Assembly (NCBI GenBank): GCA_003956705.1
Contig: QZCP01000227.1
Span: 1 to 64,000, forward strand
Length of the DNA stretch: 64,000 bases
Reading direction: 5' to 3'
Origin: Brevipalpus yothersi
Lineage: Eukaryota; Arthropoda; Arachnida; Trombidiformes; Tenuipalpidae
Position numbers and translations under genes: made by a program. This document shows, piece by piece, positions 51,417 through 61,528 of this stretch. The notes beneath the pieces were generated by a model. The model did no database searches and had not been told where the DNA came from. It worked only from the letters and a program-made list of their open reading frames with translations. Every line of letters begins with the position of its first letter. The stretch's first letter is position 1.

Positions 51417-52739
51417 ATGGGTGTTAGTCATTCGTGGTTAGTTTTTGTGCTTCTGATCGGCTTCACACCGGGAATCACCCCGGCGGTCCATTTTCCATAT
51501 CTTAGGTGTGCCCCCACCGTTTTAAAAGCCTTTGGCGAATGCGTAATCAAGCTAGAGAATCGCCTTGATCTTGGAGATGATAACAGTGTCCCACTAAATG
51601 CAACTTCAATCAACTGCTGCTACTTTGCCGAATTTTTGCACTGCCTTGATGCGGTAGCTAACGACGAGTGTTCCAAGCAATATGGAGCTTCCATCAAAAA
51701 GGCTTCCAAGGGTTCCATCAAGTTCTCAAGTCTCAACGAAAAGTGTGGAAATTATTCCTACAATGTGAGTCTTGTCTTTTCATGTAAACACTTTCAACGC
51801 AATCAGATCTCCTTTATCACATTCAATTCTGTTACAGAGCTCATTATGCTTTATTGTGTATTATTCCAAGGAATCTCCTCCGTGTGTCACAAGCGTACAT
51901 GATGCTTTCAAAGAATGCTATCTCAAGCTGCAAGATAACTTAGATTTTGATGAGGAAGATTTTCGGATGAATTCAACTATCTTCAACTGCTGCTACTTTG
52001 CCGAGTTTCAACAGTGTCAATATGTGAAGGCTGATGGAGAGTGTTCCAATAGAATTGAGAAATTCATTGACTTATTAAACGAAAATTTTGTCGTCAAGGA
52101 TCTCCATAGAGAATGTGGAAATCATTACTCTCACTTGGTAAGTGTTATTTAGGGATGGACCCACAATTAATTCATTCCAAATGCTGAAGAATGGTATTAT
52201 TCATATTTGCAGAGTCAATCATGTTTGATGGTATATCGTTTAAAAGAATCTCCTCGGTGTGTCACAAGCGCCCTTAATGCTTTCAAGAAATGTTATCCTA
52301 AGCTACAAAATCAGCTAGATTTTGATGAGGAAGATTTTCGAGGGAATTCAACTCTCTTCAACTGCTGTTACTTTGCAAACTTTTCGTATTGCTTACATGA
52401 GGAAAGTGATAAGAACTGTAGCTCAAAAGTTGACACTTTTCTTGGAGTTTACGAGCCCACAAGGTCACTCTATGGTGAGTGTACAGGGTATTCTCACGAG
52501 GTAAGTTTCACAATGATTAACCTCACTCACAATTAACACCATCAAAATAGTGATTAATGAACCATTTTTCAATGTAGGACCCACCTTGCTTCATGGTCTA
52601 TCATACAATCACTTCCCTTATTATCGGAGGTGTTCTACTATCTTTGATTGTCACCATGTTGATTCGCTACATTTTGGTTCCATTATTCATTTATTGTTGT
52701 GCATTTTGGGTGTCGAAGAAATTGAGCTTTCGATTTTGA
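51417..52739 (+). CDS. NCCYF-module membrane protein 3 (three modules)
   Basis: Four phase-0 exons (51417-51764, 51838-52137, 52213-52500, 52578-52739), 365 residues. Signal peptide MGVSHSWLVFVLLIGFTPG, three complete eight-cysteine modules, a membrane helix (residues about 323-343) and a basic tail (SKKLSFRF) unlike the Cys-rich tail of gene 1. Exons 3 and 4 are nearly the same as those of gene 1 (module three: FNCCYFANFSYCLHEESDKN in both), while module one is closer to genes 2, 4 and 5. The gene is therefore a mosaic of an old first module and a recently shared three-prime half. All module exons are symmetric 0-0, which allows such swaps without frame damage. AATAAA at 52751-52756 and 52823-52828. 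Function unknown. Confidence 0.88.
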
Positions 52740-54059
52740 ATTACTTATCCAATAAACATTTTTTGCACATTCTTTATGGCCTCCTGATTATTCTGATAAT
52801 TTATACAATCGTATCGACACCAAATAAAAATTCAAAACTGAATGAGTCAAATTATCGTTGTTTTTGGACCCCTTAGATTAGGTATACATACATTTTATTA
52901 GTAGAAAAATCCCTCTCTTCATCTTATGCTTACAATGTATTCACGATGAGACCAATGTCTATATTTCTATATTTCTGAATTCTAAATTATATTAGTAATC
53001 GAATGTCTAAATTATGAAAATGATTTCAGTGAACTGATGAGAGAAAAACTTATGTGTTAAACATGAGGCAGTCTCTTTTCGAAGTTCTTCCCTAAAAGAG
53101 GCTTTTGATTAATTTTACTAATTCGACTGATTCTGAGGATAGAAACATGCAAGAAAAATCATTCTCGATCATAACAAGACCTGAATATTTCATCAACATC
53201 ATATACCCAAAAGCAATCGATTTCTACAGAGGATGACTGAATCATTAACTTATTCACCATCTTTGGGTTACATCGTTTGGATCAGCTGACTAATATCCGT
53301 TCCCATGGTATTCACATTGTATTATTATTCAAACACTATTATTTCAGATGCTTCGTTTACTTACATAAGAAAGAGCCCTTTAAGTGTCAATATTTTTGAA
53401 AATTAACAAAATTAGAGGGATGAAAGCAAAGCAAAAATGAGAAAATTTCTCTAAAATAATCTTTTCTCAACGATAAATTTCTAATTAAAATTACTGGGTA
53501 TATGCTGGGTAAATATAATTGCCTTAGAGAACCATAGATTCTTGCAAAAATAGTCCTATAAATTGATTATTATAACTATAATTATTATTTATCGACTGCA
53601 AGAGAGAAAGTTTCCAGTTTCATATCTTTATTTATCAGCAAGAAATCGCTCTCCTTCAAATCTAACGATCGTCAAGTATGAAAACCTCTCTCAATCCACT
53701 AATTTTCCTGGGAGTCAGTAAGAACTTTGGCACTCTTTTGATATCTTTTGTGGGTGTTCTTATTATTTCTCCAATCAAAAACATTAGATTCAGCATTTAA
53801 ACGATTATCAGCCTGTCAAAAATTTAGCAATAAAAGACAATAAAACATAGGAAAGATAATTATTGATGAAAGTACCAATCAAATGATCAAAGAAATTGAA
53901 CATATATCTGGTTGCTCTCGAAATATTTCTCGATAGTATTGAGAATTGTTCAAAACCACAATGCTTCCAATTGAAACTGTTTTTGTGGCTATTCTTTTTG
54001 AATGAACAATGCTGCTCTGTAGAGCTCAATTCACAATTGTTATATGATATAAAATCAGC
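52740..54059. other. Spacer after array gene 3, duplicate of the spacer after gene 1
   Basis: Non-coding. 53230-53880 aligns with 47890-48480, and 53940-54059 with 49960-50090. No exon is supported. Confidence 0.55.
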
Positions 54060-54430
54060 ATCCAAACAACATTAACTGAGTCTCGATCAAAATGAATACT
54101 ATTTCTAAACTTCTCAGTTTATTTTGGCACCAAAAAAGATGGATATTGTTAGAGAGGGCCAACTCAAGCTTAAATTTTTGACTTCGTATTATTTCCGGTT
54201 AAAAGTCAAGTGACCATTTCTTTGAACAATTTCGCTTGGTATTTGCACAAAAGAGTTGATGGGTATACCACGTCCCTAGTAAGCTACTTTCTAATAAGAT
54301 ATCGGTAGTTTACTTCGTTTGAATTTCTCTACTTCATTGATAGAATCTTTGATTCTCTTGAAATATGTTAATCATTTTGATTATAACAGCTCTGATATCA
54401 TTCTACCCTTTATGATGATCACATCATATG
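54060..54430 (+). pseudogene. Relic of the Gln-rich gene, intron-2 part only
   Basis: Resembles 50085-50440 and through it intron 2 of the intact gene (40700-41060): TCGATCAAAATGAATACTATT, CAGTTTATTTTGGCACC and AAGTCAAGTGACCATT blocks in the same order. No exon-3 sequence remains to its right. Confidence 0.6.
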
Positions 54431-54585
54431 ATGGTGTTTGGCACAAGAGTGTGCATATCTCAGAGTGATGGAGGTTTGGCTAACTTTTGAAACAGTTCAG
54501 GCTTCCTTCCCTACGAGAAGCTTTCTCAGCTCAATTCAATGATCTATTGATGAGTCTTGTCTCAACTCAAAGACAAATCAGAAAC

Positions 54586-54591
54586 TTTATT
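54586..54591 (-). terminator. Polyadenylation signal of the C39-like gene
   Basis: AATAAA on the minus strand, 100 bases past the stop codon at 54691-54693. Confidence 0.4.
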
Positions 54592-54690
54592 GTATTATAG
54601 CAAAGCGCTGGATAAAAGTATTGGATAACATTGGAATTATATGATTCTGTAGAATGCATCAACTGACATGCATTGACTTTGCTCTAGCAC

Positions 54691-56059
54691 TCACTTTCTA
54701 ACGAATCTTATTAGAGTGTAATTATTTGGAGTACCTCCGAGACAAAATTTGGTGTTGAACTTGTATTGGTTGTACATTACGTGTTGCATGCTGGCATAAG
54801 TTCTATAGTCGATGCTGCTATTTTCTGGGCTATCTTTGCCAGCGGGACCAGTGTCCAAAATCATGAAGCCTTTCGGATCCTCACGAGAACCATTGACAGC
54901 GATAACGTTTGCATAATGCCAACTGGTTGGTCCCCAGAAAATGAAAGCAATGACAGGCTCTTGGTTCATTATATCAGAGACCATAGCTTTCGAGCAATTC
55001 TTGAAATCGGAATAAGAAAAAACTTTAGCCTCTTTGAAGGGAGATCCAGAGGGTATGTATCGATTGATATATTTCACAAGCTCCCAAGGTGAAGGGCCTG
55101 AAGTGAAGGGGCTCACATCTGATTCTGATAATCCCGTCGCAATACCTGATGCAGCAGCTACACCCCAGCACGCTATACTTGCACCCCCAGAGACAGGTGC
55201 TAATGCTGCCATGCCTATCATTGCCAAAATATGAGTCCAAGGAGCTTGCTTTTTCAAAATTGTATTAACATCACGTGGGCAATTGCTTTCAAATGAGGCA
55301 TAATCCACATCAATATCCGCGCCAATCAGTAACAATGCACGAGCAGCAGAGTTAGCAGCACAACCAATATCGGATATTTGGGGAGGAATCTTCATGAACG
55401 CTTCCTTGATTTTATCTGCTCTCAACGAGGACCATGGATAATCCGCTCTCAGCTTACCATTGGGGGAAATGCCTAACTCTGTGAAGAAGCTCCACACATC
55501 AGGGTATGTCCAATTTGGTCCTGTATTGCGCTTGGGAGTGCCACTAGGACCACATCCACTTTTTGTTGCTAAATTGAAAAAGTCTGATGGATCTGCGATT
55601 GAAATTGCATGGATAGAGCTTGGAAACTGGCGATAATAGTCCTGTAAAACGATGAATGCCTCTTTCTCGAAAAGATCAGGATAGAAGAAGAGATTCATAT
55701 TGCTACCACCTCGTACGATAGCCAAAAATTGGTTGAAGCCATAGCCAATGGAACGAAATTTTTCTGGTGTAATTGAAACACATGACACTTCATCAGGTGC
55801 CTTACAGGCAATCAGCTGCTTTGTCAGTGCTTGATAGATTGGTTTTGGAATATTTTTTTTTTGCTCATCTGCCACACTGAATACTAGAGAAAAATTTGAG
55901 CAAAAAATTAAAATTGAAAACTTAATTAACTATAAGTTCACAATTGAGAGGAGGTGGCAGAGCTAAGTGATGTACGAATCGATCATGAATGTCCAATGAT
56001 TATCCAACGTTTTTTGATTGCACTCTTTCTTCATCTTTTTACTTACCTTCTAGAGCCAT
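54691..56059 (-). CDS. C39-like (papain-fold) cysteine peptidase domain protein
   Basis: Predicted cysteine peptidase of the peptidase C39-like group, mostly bacterial. Main exon 55883-54691 and a short upstream exon ending at 56047 (CTA GAA G|GTAAGT). With the ATG at 56059 the product is 401 residues, but the upstream exon stays open to an acceptor-like site at 56139, so a longer N-terminus, perhaps with a signal peptide, is possible. The nucleophile region reads GCAANSAARALLLIG (Cys about residue 178), like the CGPxSAAR of the group; the His (SWHYANVIAV) and Asp (FMILDTGP) regions follow near residues 341 and 360. A Gly/Ala-rich hydrophobic stretch (MIGMAALAPVSGG...) lies between. The nearly intronless body contrasts with the exon-rich neighbours. 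A broken copy lies at 44405-44530. Substrate unknown; inhibitor, toxin processing or digestion are all guesses. Confidence 0.75.
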
Positions 56060-56583
56060 GAGATGTCCACTTAGTTCTGTGTCGACAGTCAAAGTGAATG
56101 ATCGAAACAAAGCAGCTTCAACATGCAAAATAAACAGTCTGAAACAGATTGAAAAACGATCAGTTGTGAGCACAAATTGTTAGCTAAACATTGGATAAAC
56201 GTCTGAACAGACAAACATTGAATTTACTGATCAATTTACACCAATGAGTCATGAGCTTCATTTTCATCAATCAAAACGTCTCTCTCATCCCAATGATCAT
56301 TAGTTACGCAAGATGAAGAAGAGTTTGATCGGAAGATGATCTCAAAGTTCAGCCATGAAAAATAATCAAGAATACATGTAGTCATGTTCCCAGACAACCG
56401 ATTTCCAGAGAATTGGTTTAATCATTAGCATCTTCATCATTTGCTACATTGTTTTGATAAGCTCATGACTAACACTCTAAGGCTGATCGTCGTAGTCCTC
56501 AAAGTTCAAGCCCTAATATTTTCAACACTTTGCTCATTTTTCCAAGAAGATGACAATATCATGAAAAATCAGCGAACTGAGGG

Positions 56584-56618
<35 letters not shown>

Positions 56619-57330
56619 TGGTCAATTGTAAGAAAGACCAGAGATGTATGCAAAAAGTGGTTAATAAAATCCATTAGTTCATCCATCCATTGCCAAAAAG
56701 AAAATGCTTGCCATTTTTTTCATTCTTGATTTTTTATTGCCCCAATGACTTTCTTAAATTTGCCTATTTTTCATAATGATAACAATTTTGGCAAAAACCA
56801 TGTTTTCCTATCAATTTTCCAAGTGGCAAGAGTGATGAGAATCGCAGTGTTGAAGCAATTATAAGCCTTTTTATGAATAAAAATCAATTAATGGCAAATT
56901 GATTCAACAGTCATAGGCTGATTGATGATTAACACAATCATCATAACAAACACAATACATATATACATAAATGTATACATATTTCCGATACCTAAGAGAA
57001 TATCCGGTAACCTCAGACGATTTTTATCGCTTCCTTGATTGTTTCAAACCCCAACACCATTCGATTCCCAGGCCCGAGGGCAGGATAAAAAGTTAACTCG
57101 GTGCTTACTAATTGAATTCTGTTATACATCACCAACAAACATGTAGTGATAGTGAGTGAGAGATAAAATTCCGGAAAATGACTAAGAAAGCCTTCCCATA
57201 TAAAATGGATGCTCATGAGGAATTCTGATGCCCCCCCAAAATCTGAAGAGGTGTGTTTAACATTGATTGGTTGAATAATAATACTGTTCAATCAACGATC
57301 TTTCGATATCAAACTTTCAGATTTAATACT
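56060..57330. other. Upstream flank of the peptidase gene and left part of array unit 4
   Basis: 56060-56138 may be coding (see the peptidase). A GA tract is at 56587-56615. The block at 56385-56450 (GTTCCCAGACA, TTTCCAGAG, CATTTGCTACATT) recurs at 59130-59190 and 60945-61005 and marks the left edge of successive array units. 57120-57330 repeats 50990-51200. Confidence 0.55.
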
Positions 57331-57339
57331 ATTGCGCAA
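57331..57339 (+). promoter_or_regulatory. Orphan GCGCA promoter motif
   Basis: ATTGCGCAA at the end of the duplicated promoter-side segment, but followed by a Gln-rich gene relic and not by an NCCYF gene. Probably left over from a lost array gene. Confidence 0.4.
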
Positions 57340-57344
57340 AGATG

Positions 57345-57600
57345 AACCCTAAGATCAACTACTACTACTATCCAGTAAAAAGCGGTCCAAACCCAAAAGT
57401 CATATTGAAAAAGCTATGGCTATTGTGTAACCAAGATCTAGATTTTGCTGTTATAAAAAAATTTGAACTTGACAATGTGAGTTTGAATGAAGAAAACGTT
57501 CAACCTGATTTCGGTTACTCTTCTGTTCATTCATCTCTCACAATCAGTAGTAAACCAAGATGTTGGTATTCTTCTATCCAACAAGATCTTATCTAACTTT
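57345..57600 (+). pseudogene. Relic of the Gln-rich gene, exon-3 part
   Basis: Frame reads NVQPDFGYSSVHSS...KPRCWYSSIQQDLI, which matches TVQRDSGYSAVRDSS...APARSSSYSSVQRDSV of the intact third exon (about 41640-41740). Gln content is lost and no start or splice site remains. Confidence 0.7.
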
Positions 57601-57612
57601 GATTGAGCTTTT

Positions 57613-57615
<3 letters not shown>

Positions 57616-57678
<63 letters not shown>
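57616..57678. repeat. (GA)n microsatellite
   Basis: GA tract of about 62 bases between the Gln-rich relic and the promoter of array gene 4. The corresponding place in unit 5 (about 59515) has only a short GA run, so it expanded after duplication. Confidence 0.96.
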
Positions 57679-57681
<3 letters not shown>

Positions 57682-57747
57682 TCGGAAGATATTCATCACC
57701 GAGTATTGAAGCAATCTTTTGATTCCCTCCTACTTCAGACTTTTACC

Positions 57748-57778
57748 ACTACGCAGGTAGCACTTTGGCACTATATAT
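57748..57778 (+). promoter_or_regulatory. Promoter of array gene 4: CGCA motif and TATA box
   Basis: ACTACGCA (57748-57755, one change from the motif of the other genes) and TATATAT (57772-57778). The whole block GTAGCACTTTGGCACTATAT is shared with gene 5. The start codon is at 57952. Confidence 0.6.
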
Positions 57779-57951
57779 GGAAAATCTCTATTCGTTAAAC
57801 TAAGTATTTCACATCATCGTAAACTTCGGTCGACAACTCTCTCCGTTTTTTTTGCGAGGTGTATTTTCACAAGTAATTATTCAGATTCAACCTGATTATT
57901 CAATAACATAATTTGCTGAATATTTCGATACCCGTTATATCTTTATTGATA

Positions 57952-58533
57952 ATGAGTGCCAGTCATTTTTCACTGATCTTTGTTGTGATGGTCAGTTTCA
58001 CCTCAGGAATCCGTTCACCAAATGAACCGATATCCCCTCCTTCTGGAACTGTTAGCTGCATAACACCTGCTGCTTTCACCTCATGTTATTCCAAGTTTCA
58101 AGATCGTCTGAACTTCAATGAAAGTGTTGAATTGGATTCAAGCTCAACCAATTGCTGCTACTTCGTTGAGTTTGTTCGCTGCTTAAATGTGGAAACCAGT
58201 GAAAAGTGTTCAACAGAGATAGTAGATTTCATTGGAAAGCTATCTAATGTTGCCATTAATTCTTTGAGAGAAAAGTGCGAAGACTATTCGCATAAGGTGA
58301 GTCTTAGCTATCTACATGTATACCAATCTCATTTTCAATCAACACTACTTAAATGGTCCACATCGTTTTGTTCTCCATTATAGAGCCCTTCATGTTTTAT
58401 GGTGCGTCATTCAACTATTTTTCTGATCATTGGAATCATTCTGCTGGTCCCAATTGCTATTGCTTTCATTTACTACATTCTGATTCCAGTATGTTACATT
58501 CTGCATTATATTTGTACAGCGGATGAGGATTGA
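57952..58533 (+). CDS. NCCYF-module membrane protein 4 (one module)
   Basis: Two exons joined in phase 0 (57952-58296, 58384-58533), 164 residues. Signal peptide MSASHFSLIFVVMVSFTSG, a Pro-rich linker, one complete eight-cysteine module (SCITP, SCYSK, NCCYF, RCL, KCS, EKCED, SPSC), a membrane helix and an acidic end (CTADED). Nearly identical to gene 5, so the two arose by a recent tandem duplication of a unit of about 1.8 kb. AATAAA at 58620-58625. Function unknown. Confidence 0.88.
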
Positions 58534-59389
58534 GGATGACTTGATTCTGAAAATATCTCTTCCCAGTCCGTGTGGTTTTCCAATAATTTCGATGATGTAG
58601 TACCTTCAATTTGTAATACAATAAAAATTTGCCTGCAGATAATCTAGAATTCTAGTTATTCTTGCCAGTAATCAAGTTTCACTCTTTAACCATAAATGTT
58701 TGGTAATTTTCACTTACAATTATTCGAGTTGCATGTTTTCAGATGCATTAAATTTTCTCTATTTTATGATTTTCTATAGAATGATCAACATAGGTAGGCC
58801 CAGCGAGTGCAACAGTAACGTATCTAATTATTTGATTATCAGAAATACATCAGAAATACATTTTGGAACAAAATGCAAGGTCAAAAAGTCAGAGTAATCA
58901 AAATTTTTGATAAATAGAAGTTAATTCACTAATGATAATTGATATTTACATGAGACTAAGATTTTACTCTTTGATTGAATACTTCTTTCATGCCTCCATG
59001 TAATAATGAGGCAAACTGGAGAGGCTCAGTCGACTAACATCATCAGAGTTTTCCTTATGAGAGCGTGAGAACTGTAACTTACCATTAAGTGTTGGAAAAT
59101 GATCAACAAATGATCGACAATGATAATGTTCCCAGACATATCCAATTTCTAGGAAATGATCGAACATCTTCATCTATTTGCTACATTGTGATGATGAGCG
59201 ACACTGCCAGCTAGCTGTTGATAACTTCACGTTGAACGCTAGGTTCAACTAGTATCAAGGAAAAACCGAGCCAAACCAATAGTCATACCGAAAAAAATAT
59301 GTTCAGCACTTGACCATCAGAAAGGCAAGATCTAAATTCTGCTGTTGAAAAAAATATTCCAACCTGAGTGGTAAAGCGTTTAAATGAAA
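58534..59389. other. Right flank of unit 4 and left edge of unit 5
   Basis: Non-coding. 58690-58900 aligns with 60510-60710 and 58990-59190 with 60790-61005, defining tandem units. No independent gene seen. Confidence 0.55.
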
Positions 59390-59470
59390 AGAAAATGTTC
59401 AGCCTGATCCCCGTTATTCATTTGCTCTGGATTTATTCCTTAGTATTGTACCAAGATCTTTGTAATATTC
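59390..59470 (+). pseudogene. Relic of the Gln-rich gene in unit 5
   Basis: GAAAATGTTCAGCCTGATCC and the following sequence match the relic at 57480-57590. It is further decayed, with several stops. Confidence 0.5.
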
Positions 59471-59609
59471 TATCTGACGGTTTTAGTTGATTGAGCTTTG
59501 GAGAGGAAAAAAGAATGGGAGAAAGAGAGATATTTCTGATGAATCGAAAGACATTCATTATCGAGTATTGATCCAATCTTTTGATTCCTTCCCTCTCCAG
59601 AATTTTATC

Positions 59610-59640
59610 ACTGCGCAGGTAGCACTTTGGCACTATATAT
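59610..59640 (+). promoter_or_regulatory. Promoter of array gene 5: GCGCA motif and TATA box
   Basis: ACTGCGCA (59610-59617) and TATATAT (59634-59640), in the same arrangement as gene 4. The start codon is at 59799. Confidence 0.6.
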
Positions 59641-59798
59641 GGAAAATCTCTATCGTTAAACTAAGTATTTCACATCATCGTAAACTTTGGTCCATAACTC
59701 TCGCCGTTTTTTTTGCGAGTTGTATTTTCACTAGTAATTATCTTGATGAGACCGACTTTTTGCTGAATATTTCGATACCTGTTGTATCTTTATTAATA

Positions 59799-60358
59799 AT
59801 GAGTGCCAGTCATTTTTCACTGATCTTTGTTGTAATGATCAGTTTCACCTCAGGAATCGGTTCCTCAAATAAACCGATATTCGATTCCTCTGGAACTTTT
59901 GGCTGCATAACACCTGCTGCTTTCACTTCATGTTATTCCAAGTTTCAAGATCGCCTGAGTTTCAATGAAAGTGTTGAATTGGATTCAAGCTCAACCAATT
60001 GCTGCTACTTCGTTGAGTTTGTTCGCTGCTTAAACTTGGAAACCAGTGAAAAGTGTTCCACTGAGATAGTAGATTTCATCGGAAATCTATCTAATGTTGC
60101 CATCAAGTCTTTGAATGGAAAGTGCGAAGGCTATTCACATGAGGTGGGTCTTTGCTATCTTTACCAAATGGTACACAACCATTTTGTTCTCCATTACAGA
60201 GCCCCACATGCTTCATGGTATATCATTCAACTATTTTTCTGATCGTTGGAATCATTTTGCTGGTCCTGATTGCTATCGCTTTCATTTACTACGTTCTGAT
60301 TCCAGGATGCTGGTTTCTTTATTGTATTCGTACGTTTAATGATATTGATTGGGAATGA
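59799..60358 (+). CDS. NCCYF-module membrane protein 5 (one module)
   Basis: Two exons joined in phase 0 (59799-60143, 60200-60358), 167 residues. Signal peptide MSASHFSLIFVVMISFTSG, one complete eight-cysteine module (GCITP, SCYSK, NCCYF, RCL, KCS, GKCEG, SPTC), a membrane helix and a cytoplasmic end YCIRTFNDIDWE that differs from the end of gene 4, whereas the module itself is almost unchanged. The first intron is shorter than in gene 4. An upstream in-frame extension to 59487 exists but would bury the signal peptide and is rejected. AATAAA at 60441-60446. Function unknown. Confidence 0.88.
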
Positions 60359-61528
60359 CTTGATTATAAAAAAAAATCTTTTCACAGTCCGTTTGATTTT
60401 CCAATGATTTCGATGATATGGTACCTTCAATTTGAAATTCAATAAAAAATTTCACCCCGATAATCTAGAATCCTAGTTATTCTTGCCATCAATCAAGCTT
60501 TACCCTTCAACCATAGATGTTCGGGAATTTTCATATCGACTTATTAGAGGTGCATGTTTTTAGATGCATCCATTTTTTTCAATTTTATGATTTCTATAAA
60601 ATAATCAACACAGATAGGTCCGACAGATTCAACAGTAACGTACCTGACTATATGATTATTAGGAATACTTTTGGAACAAAATGCAAGGTCAAAATGTGAG
60701 AATAATTGAACTTCTAGAAAACAGAAATTGATTTACTGATGACAATTAATATTTCCATGAGACTCAAATAGTTCTCTTCAATCAAATACAATCATCATGC
60801 CCCCATGTAATGATGAGTCAAGCTGAAGAAGCTCAATTAACATTATCTAACTGAACCAACATCATCCGAGCTTACACATAAGAGCGTGAGAACCAGAGAA
60901 CTGTAGCTTACCATTCAAAGCTGAAAAATGATCAACAATGATAATGTTCCCAGACACATCCGATTTCTAGGGTATGATTAAACATCCTCATCTATTCGTT
61001 ACCTTTTGATGATCACTTTCAGATAATCTTACTCATGGATAAAACACTGGATAGCTTTGAGGGATGATGATGAAAAAATTGCACCTTAATCGAATGACCA
61101 GCATTGAGCGATTTACCGAAAATCTCGAGAGACTGATTCGAACTGATCAACAGCAGAGGCGAACGATGAGATCTCAGGGCTCGTAGTTATAGCATATCGA
61201 TCAATTTGATTGGTAAAACTAGAAGAAGTACTGCTCATAGTGAAACTCATTGAATAAATCGAATTCTGTTTGAAAATTTTTAAATTATGAGCAACTCAAT
61301 TCATCGACAAGCAAAGGTGCATCTTCGATCTTTGTTTGTTTCTAATATGTTGATACTCTCCTCACTTAAGTCAGTGAATGTTGAGAAAATTATTAAATTT
61401 TCTAATCAAAGCAAAAATCGAAAGTGAAATCTCTCTGATAGGTTGAAGATTCACCATCTAGTACTGATTCATTTTTTTGATCCCTTTTCTTCCAGACTTT
61501 TGCTGTTGTACGAGAGACACTTTGGAAT
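60359..61528. other. Right flank of unit 5 and a sixth, decayed array unit cut by an LTR
   Basis: 60945-61005 repeats the unit edge. 61450-61528 resembles the gene 4/5 promoter block (GATTCACCATCTAGTACTGA, then CTTCCAGACTTTTGC and GACACTTTGG), but the sequence stops matching at the LTR start, so the gene of this unit is missing from the window. Confidence 0.55.

Noticed and set aside
59487..59798. In-frame 5' extension of array gene 5
   Set aside because: It would put the signal peptide inside the protein and include the TATA box. Gene 4 lacks it.
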